DNA from: Mesorhizobium sp. AR07
Lineage (GTDB): Bacteria; Pseudomonadota; Alphaproteobacteria; Rhizobiales; Rhizobiaceae
Length of the DNA: 64,000 nucleotides
Direction: 5' to 3'
NCBI RefSeq assembly: GCF_024746815.1
Contig: NZ_CP080525.1
Location: 1,736,001-1,800,000, forward strand
This document shows, one piece after another, positions 45,855 through 53,962 of the stretch. Both the position numbers and the translations under genes were made by a program. The number at the start of each line of letters is the position of its first letter. The first letter of the stretch is position 1. The notes under the pieces were generated by a model. The model had not been told where the DNA came from. It ran no database searches and saw only the letters and a list, made by a program, of their open reading frames with translations.

Positions 45855-46901
45855 ATGGAAGTTCGCGTTGCCAACGTGCGCAAGGAGTTTGACCGGTTTC
45901 CGGCGCTTCACGACGTGTCGCTCGACATCAAGTCGGGCGAACTGATCGCCTTGCTCGGGCCATCCGGTTCCGGCAAGACGACGCTGCTCAGGCTGATTGC
46001 CGGGCTGGAACGGCCGACGCGGGGGAAAATCTTCTTCGGCGACGAGGACGCCTCGCACAGGTCGATCCAGCAGCGCAATGTCGGCTTCGTCTTTCAGCAC
46101 TATGCGCTGTTCCGGCACATGACGGTCGCCGACAATATCGGCTTCGGCCTCAAGGTCCGGCACGGGCCGTCGCGCCCGCCGGCGCAGGAGATCCGCCGCC
46201 GCGCTTCGGAGCTGCTCGATCTCGTCCAGCTTTCGGGGCTCGAGAAGCGCTATCCGGCACAGCTCTCCGGCGGCCAGCGCCAGCGCGTGGCGCTGGCGCG
46301 CGCCATGGCGATCGAACCCAAGGTGTTGTTGCTTGACGAGCCGTTCGGCGCACTCGACGCACAGGTGCGCAGGGAATTGCGCCGCTGGCTGCGCGAAATC
46401 CATGACGCCACCGGTCATACCACCGTCTTCGTCACCCACGACCAAGAGGAAGCGCTGGAGCTTGCCGACCGCGTCGTGGTGATGAGCCAGGGCCGCATCG
46501 AGCAGGTCGGCACCGCCGACGACATCTACGACACGCCGAACTCGCCCTTCGTCTACGGCTTCATCGGCGAATCGAGCTCGCTTCCCGTCAAGGTCGAGAA
46601 TGGCGAGATCTGGCTCGCCGACCGTCCGATCGGACTTGCCGCGCCAAACGAGCCCTCGGGCGATGCAACGCTGTTCTTTCGCCCGCACGACGTCGAATTG
46701 CTGGACGGCTGCAGCGGCTGCATCGCCGGCACGGTCGCCGCCAGCCGCCGCGTCGCCGGCACGCGCCGGGTGGAGCTTGAGATCGGCGGCGATCGCCAGC
46801 GGGTCGAGATCGAGCTGCCGGTCGGCCATCCCGCGGCGCAGAAAAGCCGGGTGGCGTTCCGCCCCGGTCGCTGGAAGCTGTTTCCGGCCGCCTCGCTATG
46901 A
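45855..46901 (+). CDS. cysA: Sulfate ABC transporter ATPase CysA
   Basis: 348 residues. Walker A GPSGSGKTT (about 36-44), Q-loop FVFQHYALF, signature LSGGQRQRVALARAMA, Walker B VLLLDEPFGALD and the H-loop VFVTHDQEEALE are all intact. A C-terminal TOBE-like domain (about 240-348) follows. The protein powers sulfate uptake through CysT/CysW. It ends the operon; the next genes are on the opposite strand. Confidence 0.95.
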   Translation: MEVRVANVRKEFDRFPALHDVSLDIKSGELIALLGPSGSGKTTLLRLIAGLERPTRGKIFFGDEDASHRSIQQRNVGFVFQHYALFRHMTVADNIGFGLKVRHGPSRPPAQEIRRRASELLDLVQLSGLEKRYPAQLSGGQRQRVALARAMAIEPKVLLLDEPFGALDAQVRRELRRWLREIHDATGHTTVFVTHDQEEALELADRVVVMSQGRIEQVGTADDIYDTPNSPFVYGFIGESSSLPVKVENGEIWLADRPIGLAAPNEPSGDATLFFRPHDVELLDGCSGCIAGTVAASRRVAGTRRVELEIGGDRQRVEIELPVGHPAAQKSRVAFRPGRWKLFPAASL

Positions 46902-46940
46902 GGCACCATGAATTTGGCGCACCATGCTGAGCGACATCGA

Positions 46941-47438
46941 CTACCCTTTCAACGCGCCTTTTAACGACAGCACCAAGGTCATCGGATTTTTCGGGGAAGC
47001 CGCAAAGCCGTAGCGCACATGGAAAGCTTTCGCTTCATCCGATATGGCATGAACAAAAATGCCGCGAATCCCCAGGATCGTCGCCGCGTGACCGGCACGC
47101 AGAACGGCGTCTTGCAACAGCGCTGCGCCCAGTCCCTTCCCTTGCCAACCTGCGTCTACGGCGAGACGCCCGAGCACAACCATTGGAATGGGATCTGGCA
47201 TGTTGCGGCGAATGGCACCGGGTGCTTCCGCGAGATCAAGCCCGCCCGAAGAGAGACAGTAGTAGCCGACGACACGAGCGCCTTCAGCCACCACATAAGT
47301 GCGCGACGCGCCACTGACCTGGTTGGCCCGCGCCCTGAGGTGAAGCCATTGGTCGAGGCTTTCCGTCCCGCTTTGGAAAAATTCGACATCGTGATTTTCG
47401 GCCAGAGGCGTGGGCGCCGATAGCATCAGCCCTGCCAT
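46941..47438 (-). CDS. GNAT acetyltransferase toxin (TacT/AtaT-like) with altered catalytic position
   Basis: 165 residues with the toxin-type GNAT pattern: FQSGTESLDQWLHLRARANQ, GASRTYVV, LGRLAVDAGWQGKGLGAALLQDA (acetyl-CoA loop, about 88-110) and AKAFHVRYGF. Relatives acetylate the amino group of charged tRNAs and stop translation. In characterised toxins the residue after AF is the catalytic Tyr; here it is His140 (codon CAT), which may weaken or abolish activity. The start ATG 47438 overlaps the antitoxin stop by 13 bp, as expected for a type II pair. Confidence 0.88.
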   Translation of the reverse strand: MAGLMLSAPTPLAENHDVEFFQSGTESLDQWLHLRARANQVSGASRTYVVAEGARVVGYYCLSSGGLDLAEAPGAIRRNMPDPIPMVVLGRLAVDAGWQGKGLGAALLQDAVLRAGHAATILGIRGIFVHAISDEAKAFHVRYGFAASPKNPMTLVLSLKGALKG

Positions 47439-47707
47439 GGCTTGGGCACGTTCATGAGGCGTGCAAAACCTTCACCGCTCGGCGGTCCATCAAGGATGTC
47501 GAGATAGTGCCGGTAACTCTCAGGATCCACCTTGATCAGAGCTTGGTCGAGCAGCGTATCCTCGGCCGCACGGTAGGCAGCATCGATCATAAAGTCGGAA
47601 CGGGTTTTCCCACGTATTTTCGCGGCGCGGTCAATCAGCATGCGCACATCCTCTCGGATGCGCAGATTTACAGGCTTGGCGTGGGTCTCAGGTCTGGTCT
47701 TTGTCAT
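47426..47707 (-). CDS. DUF1778 antitoxin (TacA-like, ribbon-helix-helix)
   Basis: 93 residues. Residues about 10-55 form a ribbon-helix-helix DNA-binding fold of the DUF1778 type (VNLRIREDVRMLIDRAAKIRG then RSDFMIDAAYRAAEDTLL). The C-terminal tail (PSGEGFARLMNVPKPW) is the usual toxin-wrapping segment. It neutralises the GNAT partner and represses its own promoter. GGAG is placed upstream of ATG 47707. A perfect palindrome at 47740-47754 is the likely operator. Confidence 0.88.
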   Translation of the reverse strand: MTKTRPETHAKPVNLRIREDVRMLIDRAAKIRGKTRSDFMIDAAYRAAEDTLLDQALIKVDPESYRHYLDILDGPPSGEGFARLMNVPKPWQG

Positions 47708-47739
47708 GGAGGACTCCTTTCCGTATCATAGCATTCCGC

Positions 47740-47754
47740 ATACACAATGTGTAT
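47740..47754 (-). promoter_or_regulatory. Operator palindrome of the toxin-antitoxin pair
   Basis: ATACACAATGTGTAT has two exact 7-bp arms around one base and lies 33 bp upstream of the antitoxin ATG. Palindromes in this position are bound by RHH antitoxin-toxin complexes in the family. Confidence 0.7.
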
Positions 47755-47925
47755 CTATTTTATCATCTTGCCAGTGAGGTGACTGGAAGGGTCGGCTTCC
47801 GAAGGCCCTCAAAAGAGACTCTCCTTGAAAGAAAATCCTACGGGCCATCCATTTCAGCAATGGTTTTTCTAGCAACGGGCGCTCAGCCTTGAACCCATAC
47901 CTCGCCGCACACCCTGCCCCACGGC

Positions 47926-47940
47926 TATGGTCCAACCATA
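47926..47940 (+). promoter_or_regulatory. Palindrome upstream of the second sulfate-binding protein
   Basis: TATGGTCCAACCATA has two exact 6-bp arms around CCA and ends 28 bp before ATG 47968, almost the same distance as the imperfect palindrome before the first copy. A regulator of sulfate genes could bind here. The two sequences differ, so a common regulator is not proven. Confidence 0.45.
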
Positions 47941-47967
47941 AACGCATTGCATCGGAGCCCTATTTTC

Positions 47968-48954
47968 ATGAAGCGATTTTTCCTCGGTGTAGCCACCGTC
48001 GCCGGCCTGTTCCTCGCATCTTCCCAAGCCTGGTCGGCCGACAAACTGCTCAACGCGTCCTACGATGTCGGCCGCGAACTGTTCGTGCAGGTCAACAAGG
48101 CCTTCATCGCAGGGCATCCCGGTGTGACCGTCGACCAGTCGCATGCCGGCACCTCGGCGCAGGCTCGCGCCATCGCCGAGGGCCTTGGCGCCGATGTCGT
48201 CACCTTCAACCAGGTCACCGACATCGACTTCCTGGTCAAGAAGGGCCTCGTCTCGGCCGATTGGCAGAAGGATTTCCCCGACAACGCTTCGCCGTTCTAT
48301 TCGCTGCCGTCCTTCCTGGTGCGCGCCGGCAACCCCAAGCACATCAAGGACTGGAACGATCTGGTGCGCGACGACGTACAGGTGATCTTCCCCAACCCGA
48401 AAACCTCGGGCAATGCGCGCTACACCTATCTGGCAGCCACCGCCTACGCCAAGGAAGCCTTCAAGGGCGACGATGCAAAGGTAAAGGAATTCGTCACCAA
48501 GCTGTTCAACAACGTGCCGATCTTCGATACCGGCGGCCGCGCCGCGACCACCACCTTCGTGCAGCGCGAGATCGGCGACGTGCTGATCACCTTCGAGTCC
48601 GAGACGCGCGGCATCCGCAAGGAATATGGCAACGACAAGTTCGAGCAGGTCACGCCCTCGGTCAGCCTGCTGGCCGAATTCCCGGTGGCGATCGTCGACA
48701 AGGTGGCCGACGAACATGGCAGCCGCGATCTGGCCAAGACCTATCTCGACTTCCTTTACACGCCGCAGGGCCAGGACATCCTCGCCCAGAACGGCAACCG
48801 GGTCCGCGACGCCGCCGTCGCCGCCAAATACAAGGCCGACTTTCCCGATGTCCGCCTGCTGACGGTGGAAGACGTCTTCGGCGGCTGGGACAAGGTGCAG
48901 AAAGAGCATTTCGCCGCCGGCGGCCTGCTCGACCAGACCTATGGCAGCCGCTGA
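47968..48954 (+). CDS. Sulfate ABC transporter substrate-binding protein (second copy)
   Basis: 328 residues from ATG 47968. The signal peptide ends near SSQAWSA (about residue 21). It shares the family motifs with the copy at 43069 (LLNASYDVGRELFVQVNKAF, QSHAGTSAQARAIAEGLGADVVTFN, PNPKTSGNARYTYLAA), but the ligand-loop sequences differ clearly, so affinity or ligand (sulfate versus thiosulfate or molybdate-like) may differ. No permease accompanies it; it presumably feeds CysTWA. It is separated from cysA by the toxin-antitoxin pair. A strong terminator follows at 48981. Confidence 0.93.
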   Translation: MKRFFLGVATVAGLFLASSQAWSADKLLNASYDVGRELFVQVNKAFIAGHPGVTVDQSHAGTSAQARAIAEGLGADVVTFNQVTDIDFLVKKGLVSADWQKDFPDNASPFYSLPSFLVRAGNPKHIKDWNDLVRDDVQVIFPNPKTSGNARYTYLAATAYAKEAFKGDDAKVKEFVTKLFNNVPIFDTGGRAATTTFVQREIGDVLITFESETRGIRKEYGNDKFEQVTPSVSLLAEFPVAIVDKVADEHGSRDLAKTYLDFLYTPQGQDILAQNGNRVRDAAVAAKYKADFPDVRLLTVEDVFGGWDKVQKEHFAAGGLLDQTYGSR

Positions 48955-48980
48955 CGAAAGCAACATCCGAAGTGACCGAG

Positions 48981-49005
48981 AAAGCCGGCGCTTTGCCGGC
49001 TTTTT
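48981..49005 (+). terminator. Rho-independent terminator of the second sulfate-binding protein gene
   Basis: A perfect 9-bp stem AAAGCCGGC / GCCGGCTTT with a 5-nt loop is followed by a T-run (49001-49005), 27 bp after the stop. Confidence 0.85.
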
Positions 49006-49042
49006 CGTTTCGTGCGCCGGCAACCCGGTTTTCAGCGACCAA

Positions 49043-49111
49043 AGCATGATCCCGAAAAATGGAACCCGGTTTTCTCGGACAACCGGAAACCGTTTGTCCA
49101 GACATCATGCT
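49043..49111. repeat. RIME-like palindromic repeat between sbp2 and the Rrf2 gene
   Basis: Ends AGCATGAT (49043-49050) and ATCATGCT (49104-49111) are inverted, enclosing CCCGGTTTTC and CGGAAACCG. This type of CATGATCCCGAAAA element is remembered as highly repeated in Rhizobium, Sinorhizobium and Mesorhizobium. It occupies most of the 48955-49331 gap; the rest holds a mildly AT-rich promoter region (49180-49300) for the regulator. Confidence 0.75.
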
Positions 49112-49331
49112 CAAGCCAAGAGATCGAGGCCCATCCCGAGTCTATCGGGATGGAACAGGCTTTATCGGCGTCATCCGTGCAAAACGTTACAAAGAATCAA
49201 CGCGTTTGTGCCTAACGTGCCATCCGGCGGCTTGTTTTCGCGAAACATCATCGCTTGATCAAACCGTCATTATTTGCACACAAACAGTCGCCAGATGCGG
49301 GTGGTTGGGGCTTTTATGGGTTGATCTGGGC

Positions 49332-49781
49332 ATGCTGACAAAAAAAGGCAAATACGGCCTCAAGGCCCTGGTGCATCTGTCCGGCCTGCCGGTTGGCCAG
49401 TTGGCCTTCGTCAACGACATCGCGGTTGCCAACAACATCCCGAAGAAATTCCTCGATGCCATCCTGGGCGAACTGCGCAATGCCGGCTTCGTCCAGAGCC
49501 GCAAGGGCAAGGAAGGCGGCTATCGCCTCGCCCGCCCGGCCTCCGAAATCAAGATCGGCCATGTCGTGCGCGTGCTTGACGGACCGCTGGCGCCGATCCC
49601 CTGCGCCAGCCGCACGCAGTATCAGCGCTGCGAGGACTGCGACGAGGCGACCTGCCAGGTCCGGCACATGATGCTGGAGGTGCGGCAGGCGATCGCCGAA
49701 GTGCTCGACAATCGCAGCCTTGCCGCCATGCGCGATGCCGACAATGACGATTTTCCGGTCGAGCTGACGTCGCAGATTTAG
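49332..49781 (+). CDS. Rrf2 family transcriptional regulator with cysteine cluster
   Basis: 149 residues from ATG 49332. Residues about 1-75 form the Rrf2 winged helix (GKYGLKALVHLSGL, NNIPKKFLDAILGELRNAG, GKEGGYRLARP). The dimerisation helix follows a cluster of four cysteines (C-ASRTQYQR-C-ED-C-DEAT-C) able to hold an Fe-S cluster or sense thiols. Its place beside sulfate-uptake genes fits control of sulfur assimilation, as known for CymR-like Rrf2 proteins, but this is an inference. The in-frame region upstream of 49332 lacks coding character and contains the dispersed repeat. Confidence 0.88.
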   Translation: MLTKKGKYGLKALVHLSGLPVGQLAFVNDIAVANNIPKKFLDAILGELRNAGFVQSRKGKEGGYRLARPASEIKIGHVVRVLDGPLAPIPCASRTQYQRCEDCDEATCQVRHMMLEVRQAIAEVLDNRSLAAMRDADNDDFPVELTSQI

Positions 49782-49822
49782 CGGCTCGGGACACCATCCA
49801 TCCATATCAGCACTGATGAAGG

Positions 49823-50371
49823 TTATATCAGGCGTATCAGGCGGGCGGCTTCAGCGACGATTTCGCCGACCGGGCGTTTCGCGTCGAGCGTCAATGCCCG
49901 CTCCTCCGCTGTCGGTGGCTCGAGGATGGCGAACTGGCTGTCGACCAGGCTTGCCGGCATGAAATGGCCCTTGCGGTTACCGACGCGCTTTCTGGCCGTG
50001 GCGGGATCGATCTCCAGATAGAGAAAGACGATGTCCGGGCAGAAGCCGCTCAGCCGTTCGCGATAGCTGCGCTTCAGAGCCGAACAGGCGGCGACCGCCC
50101 CTTGCCCCTGCCCCACGGTCGCCGCGATGCGCGCGCCGATCGCATCGAGCCAGCCTTCGCGCAGCTGATCGGTGAGCGGCTCGCCGCTTGCCATGCGCGC
50201 GACATTTTCAGGCGGGTGCAGCCTGTCGCCCTCGATGAAGACGCCGCCCAGCACAACGGCCAAGGCCGTGCCGACCGCCGACTTGCCGCAGCCGGCGACG
50301 CCCATCACCACGATGGCCGGAGGCACTGAGCCGGGAGCGCCCGATGGCGCCTGTGCTGCCTTTTCGTCCAC
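49823..50371 (-). CDS. gntK: Gluconokinase
   Basis: 182 residues. After a flexible N-terminus comes the P-loop GVAGCGKS (about 25-32), FIEGDRLHPPENVARMASGEPLTDQLREGW, and the lid RVGNRKGHFMPASLVDSQFAILEPP, all typical of GntK. It phosphorylates D-gluconate to 6-phosphogluconate in the cytosol. The frame has no ATG before the P-loop; GTG 50371 is the likely start, as the permease stop (TGA 50376-50374) lies immediately before it. Its place at the end of an ABC importer operon suggests that the imported substrate is gluconate or a related aldonate. Confidence 0.9.
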   Translation of the reverse strand: MDEKAAQAPSGAPGSVPPAIVVMGVAGCGKSAVGTALAVVLGGVFIEGDRLHPPENVARMASGEPLTDQLREGWLDAIGARIAATVGQGQGAVAACSALKRSYRERLSGFCPDIVFLYLEIDPATARKRVGNRKGHFMPASLVDSQFAILEPPTAEERALTLDAKRPVGEIVAEAARLIRLI

Positions 50372-50373
50372 TG

Positions 50374-51360
50374 TCAGCGGCTTGCCGGCGCGCGGCCGTA
50401 GAGCAACAGCATGGCGACGATGACGACGCCATAGATGATCTGCCGCCCTGCCTCCGGCATCTGCATGACCGACAGGATGGATTGCAGCAGCGTGATCAGG
50501 ATGACGCCGGCGACGGTGCCGAGATAGGAGCCGCGCCCGCCCAGGATCGAGGTGCCGCCAAGCACCACAGCGGCGATCGACGGGAGCAAATAAGCGTCGC
50601 CCATCGATTGCGCCGCCTTGGAGGCATAGCCGGCCAGCAGGACGCCGCCGAAGGCCGAGAGACCGCCGGAGACGGCGAAGGCGATCATCACCACGCGCCG
50701 CGTATCGATGCCGGAGAGATAGGCGGCGCGCTCGCGGTTGCCGATGCCGTAGACGGTGCGGCCGAAGCTGGTACGGGTCAGCACGAACACCATCGCCGCG
50801 CCGATCAGCGCCCAGATGATGACCGCATTGGGCACGCCCGGAATGGTGAAGCCGGTCGCCAGGTAGCGCATCGCGCCGGTCGCCGAATCCTGCGGCGAGA
50901 AGCCGCCGGTGTAGACCACCATCAGACCTTGCGCGACCGCATTGGTGGCCAGCGTGATGATCATCGAGGGGATGCGCAGATAAGCGACGCCGATGCCGTT
51001 GACGACGCCGATCAGCATGCCGCAGATAATACCGAACGGAATGGCCAGCACCACGCCGACCGGGCCATAGGCGGCGGCCGCACAGGCCATCATCGCGCCC
51101 GCCGCCACCGCCCACGGCACCGACAGGTCGATCTGGCCGAGCAGGATGACCAGCATCATGCCGGTGGCGATGACGCCGAGAAACGACGCCACCTTGAGCT
51201 GCTGCAGAAGATATTCAGGCGACAGGAAGCTTCTGGAATAGAGGCTGCCCAGGAACAGCAACAGCACGATGCAGGCAAAGGCCGTCAGCACCGCCGGATC
51301 GGCGCGGCGGATGAATTTCGGCATATGCCCGGCGATGCCGCCCAATGTCGTTTCGCTCAC
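50374..51360 (-). CDS. Sugar ABC transporter permease (RbsC-like), second of the pair
   Basis: 328 residues with about eight to ten hydrophobic helices and the BPD_transp_2 pattern: VVLAIPFGIICGMLIGVVNG, GNRERAAYLSGIDTRRV (coupling helix region), VLGGTSILGGRGSYLGTVAGV. GTG 51360 overlaps the upstream TGA as GTGA and has GGAG 8 nt upstream; a GTG at 51369 is also open. It forms a heterodimeric channel with the other permease, unlike the homodimer of RbsC. Confidence 0.88.
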   Translation of the reverse strand: MSETTLGGIAGHMPKFIRRADPAVLTAFACIVLLLFLGSLYSRSFLSPEYLLQQLKVASFLGVIATGMMLVILLGQIDLSVPWAVAAGAMMACAAAAYGPVGVVLAIPFGIICGMLIGVVNGIGVAYLRIPSMIITLATNAVAQGLMVVYTGGFSPQDSATGAMRYLATGFTIPGVPNAVIIWALIGAAMVFVLTRTSFGRTVYGIGNRERAAYLSGIDTRRVVMIAFAVSGGLSAFGGVLLAGYASKAAQSMGDAYLLPSIAAVVLGGTSILGGRGSYLGTVAGVILITLLQSILSVMQMPEAGRQIIYGVVIVAMLLLYGRAPASR

Positions 51361-52337
51361 AGGAACCACTCCAGCCGATTGCGGACCCGAAACAGGGCAA
51401 AGGCGCCGAGGCTGACGGCGACCAGCAGGATAACGCCCTGGAACAGCGGCTGCCAGAGCGGATCGAAATCGAAGACGAACAAAAGGTCGCCGATGGTGCG
51501 GAAGGCCAGTGCGCCGAAGATGGCGCCGATGGCGCTGCCCTTGCCGCCGAACAGCGAGACGCCGCCAAGCACCACGGCGGCGATCGAAAACAACGTGTAG
51601 GAGTTGCCGCTGGCATAGGCCGCTTCGCCCGTATAGGTGAAGAAGGTTAGGAACAGACCGCCGATCGCGGCCAGCAGCCCGGCCAACGTGTAGGCGGCGA
51701 ACTTGCCGCGCCGGATCGGCACGCCGGACATGTACGCCGCCGTCTCCGACGACCCCGCCGCGTAAGCCGCGCGGCCAAGCACCGAGCGGCTGAACGGCAC
51801 CCAGATCACCAGCACGATGACGAGCAGGACGACGAAGCTCGCCGGTACCACGCCGAACACACGGCCGGTCAGCGCATCGGCGAGATCCTCATTGACCGAG
51901 CCGCCCGGAAACGGCCGCAGCAGCAGGCCGATGCCGTAGTAGACGGCACCAGTGGCAATGGTGGCGACTATTGGCTGCAGCCGCCCGTAGATGACGATGG
52001 CGCCGTTGATGGCGCCGCAGAGAATGCCCACCGCCAGCACGGCGATGACGCCCAGCGTCGTCTGCATCGGCGTGCCCACCACCAGCCAGGAGGCGAGGCA
52101 ATTGGTGAGCAGGAAGATCATGCCGACGGACAGGTCGATGCCGGCGGTGATCACCACCAGCGTCTGCGCCATGGCGACGAAGGCGAGCAGCACGCCCTTG
52201 TTCGCTGCCGTCTGCACGACATTTGCGGTGAAGCCCGCCGGATGGTTCGAGGTGTATATGACGAACATGACGATGAATATGCCAAGCGCCAGCAGCGTTC
52301 CGCGCTGTTCGGCCAGCCAGTAACGCCAATCTTTCAC
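51357..52337 (-). CDS. Sugar ABC transporter permease (RbsC-like), first of the pair
   Basis: 326 residues with a long N-terminal hydrophobic helix and the same fold as its partner (ITAGIDLSVGMIFLLTNCLA, GSSETAAYMSGVPIRRGKF, VLGGVSLFGGKGSAIGAIFGAL). The start is GTG 52337, overlapping the ATPase stop by 4 bp (GTGA). The heterodimeric permease arrangement occurs in YtfT/YjfF-type and rhamnose-type importers. Confidence 0.9.
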   Translation of the reverse strand: MKDWRYWLAEQRGTLLALGIFIVMFVIYTSNHPAGFTANVVQTAANKGVLLAFVAMAQTLVVITAGIDLSVGMIFLLTNCLASWLVVGTPMQTTLGVIAVLAVGILCGAINGAIVIYGRLQPIVATIATGAVYYGIGLLLRPFPGGSVNEDLADALTGRVFGVVPASFVVLLVIVLVIWVPFSRSVLGRAAYAAGSSETAAYMSGVPIRRGKFAAYTLAGLLAAIGGLFLTFFTYTGEAAYASGNSYTLFSIAAVVLGGVSLFGGKGSAIGAIFGALAFRTIGDLLFVFDFDPLWQPLFQGVILLVAVSLGAFALFRVRNRLEWFL

Positions 52338-53881
52338 GCGTCCGCTCCCAAGCTCACGGGGCTCTCTTCGCCATGGATGTTGAGCGCGCTGGCGATCAGC
52401 GCCCGCTCGGAGATCTCTGCGCCGACCAGCTCGCGCTTGACCGCGCCGTCATAGAGCACCAGCACGCGGTCGCAGCAGCCAATCAGTTCGTCATAGTCGG
52501 TCGAATAGAACAGGATCGCAGCACCCGCATCGGCGAGCTTGCGCATCAGCTGGTAGAGCTCCTGCTTGGTGCCGACATCGATGCCGCGCGTCGGATCGTT
52601 GAGCAGGATGATGCGCGGCTGGCGCATCAGCCATTTGGCGATGACCACCTTCTGCTGGTTGCCGCCCGACAGCGCGCCGACCGGTATGTCGAGACCCGCG
52701 GTCTTGATCGCCAGCAGGCCGACCATGTCGTCGATCAGCCGCTGTTCGGCGGCGCGGTCGATGATGCCGGCTTTCGACAACCGGTCGAGCGCGGCGAAAG
52801 AGAGGTTCTCGCGCACCGTCATCGGCAGCATCAACCCTTCCGTCTTGCGGTCTTCCGGGATCAGCGCCATGCCGATCCCGTCATGGCGTGCAGCGGCAGG
52901 GCTGGCGATCAAGACCGGCTTGCCGTCGATCAGGATCTGACCGGACAGGCCGCGCAGCACACCGAAGAAGGCGAGCAGCAATTCGCGCTGGCCCTGGCCG
53001 TCGAGACCGCCAAGACCGACCACCTCGCCTGCCCCAACCGTCAACGAGACATTGTCCAACCGATCGGTCCATGAAAGCTGGCGTGCCTCCAACACCGGAA
53101 CGGCGGCAGCCGAAGCGCGTACCGGCTTTGGCGGAAAAATATGGCTGTATTCGCGCCCGATCATCAGCTCGACCACTTCATTGTCGCTCTTTGTGCCCGC
53201 CGCGTAACTGGCGACGTTGCGGCCGTTGCGGAACACCGTGCACTGATCCGCCAGTTCGGCGATCTCGTTCATGCGGTGCGAGATGTAGAGCAGCGCCAGC
53301 CCTTCCGAGCGCAGCCGTTTCAGCACCGCGAAGATCTTGGAAACATCCGCCGCCGTCAGCGCCGAGGTCGCCTCGTCGAGGATGAGGATGCGCGGCTTCC
53401 TGGCGAGCGCCTTGGCGATCTCGACCATTTGCCGGCGCGACAGCGGCAGGTCCTTGACCAGCGCCAGCGGATGGATGTCTGCGGCGCCCGCGCGCGCCAG
53501 CGCCTCCTCCGCGATCCGGCGTTGTGCCTTGCGGTCGATCATGCCGAACCGCGTCGGCGGGTCGGAAATGACGATGTTGTCGGCGACGCTGAGCTCAGGA
53601 ACCAGCGACAGTTCCTGGAAGATGCAGACGATGCCGGCCTGGTTGGCGGCAGCCGGCGAAGCGAACGTCACCTCGCGCCCGTCCAGCGTCATGCGGCCTT
53701 CGTCGGGCGCCACGACGCCCGCCATCACCTTGATCAGCGTCGATTTGCCGGCTCCATTTTCGCCGAGGATGGCGTGAATGCTGCCGGATGAGACCGACAG
53801 CTCGGCCTTTTCCAGCGCCCGCACACCACCATAGCGCTTGGACATGCCTTCCATCCGGAAGAGCGAAACCGCACCGTCCAT
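52334..53881 (-). CDS. Sugar ABC transporter ATPase (RbsA-like, tandem domains)
   Basis: 515 residues with two nucleotide-binding domains, as in RbsA/AraG. Domain 1 has Walker A GENGAGKST (about 38), signature-region LSRRQMVEIAKAL and ILDEATSAL. Domain 2 (about 270-510) has the degenerate Walker A GGLDGQGQRE, LSGGNQQKVVIAKWL and INDPTRGIDVGTK-type Walker B. It powers uptake in complex with the two permeases. ATG 53881 follows an 81-bp gap with a hairpin after the binding-protein gene. Confidence 0.92.
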   Translation of the reverse strand: MDGAVSLFRMEGMSKRYGGVRALEKAELSVSSGSIHAILGENGAGKSTLIKVMAGVVAPDEGRMTLDGREVTFASPAAANQAGIVCIFQELSLVPELSVADNIVISDPPTRFGMIDRKAQRRIAEEALARAGAADIHPLALVKDLPLSRRQMVEIAKALARKPRILILDEATSALTAADVSKIFAVLKRLRSEGLALLYISHRMNEIAELADQCTVFRNGRNVASYAAGTKSDNEVVELMIGREYSHIFPPKPVRASAAAVPVLEARQLSWTDRLDNVSLTVGAGEVVGLGGLDGQGQRELLLAFFGVLRGLSGQILIDGKPVLIASPAAARHDGIGMALIPEDRKTEGLMLPMTVRENLSFAALDRLSKAGIIDRAAEQRLIDDMVGLLAIKTAGLDIPVGALSGGNQQKVVIAKWLMRQPRIILLNDPTRGIDVGTKQELYQLMRKLADAGAAILFYSTDYDELIGCCDRVLVLYDGAVKRELVGAEISERALIASALNIHGEESPVSLGADA

Positions 53882-53925
53882 CGGCCCTCCCGAGGCAATT
53901 TGACGACTAGGGATATCGACTGGTC

Positions 53926-53951
53926 GGCGCCGCGGGAGATCCCGCGGCGCC
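53926..53951 (-). terminator. Strong intercistronic hairpin after the sugar-binding protein gene
   Basis: A near-perfect 26-nt palindrome with 12-bp arms (GGCGCCGCGGGA and complement) and a 2-nt centre, 11 bp beyond the binding-protein stop and 44 bp before the ATPase start. It probably stabilises upstream mRNA or partly terminates transcription. Confidence 0.7.
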
Positions 53952-53962
53952 AGGTGTGCAGC

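Noticed and set aside
47426..48954. Genomic island or prophage fragment around the toxin-antitoxin pair
   Set aside because: No integrase, transposase, attachment repeat or change in base composition long enough to mark an island was seen.
49059..49331. N-terminal extension of the second Rrf2 gene
   Set aside because: The extra residues are encoded by the dispersed repeat and the Rrf2 fold begins exactly at ATG 49332.
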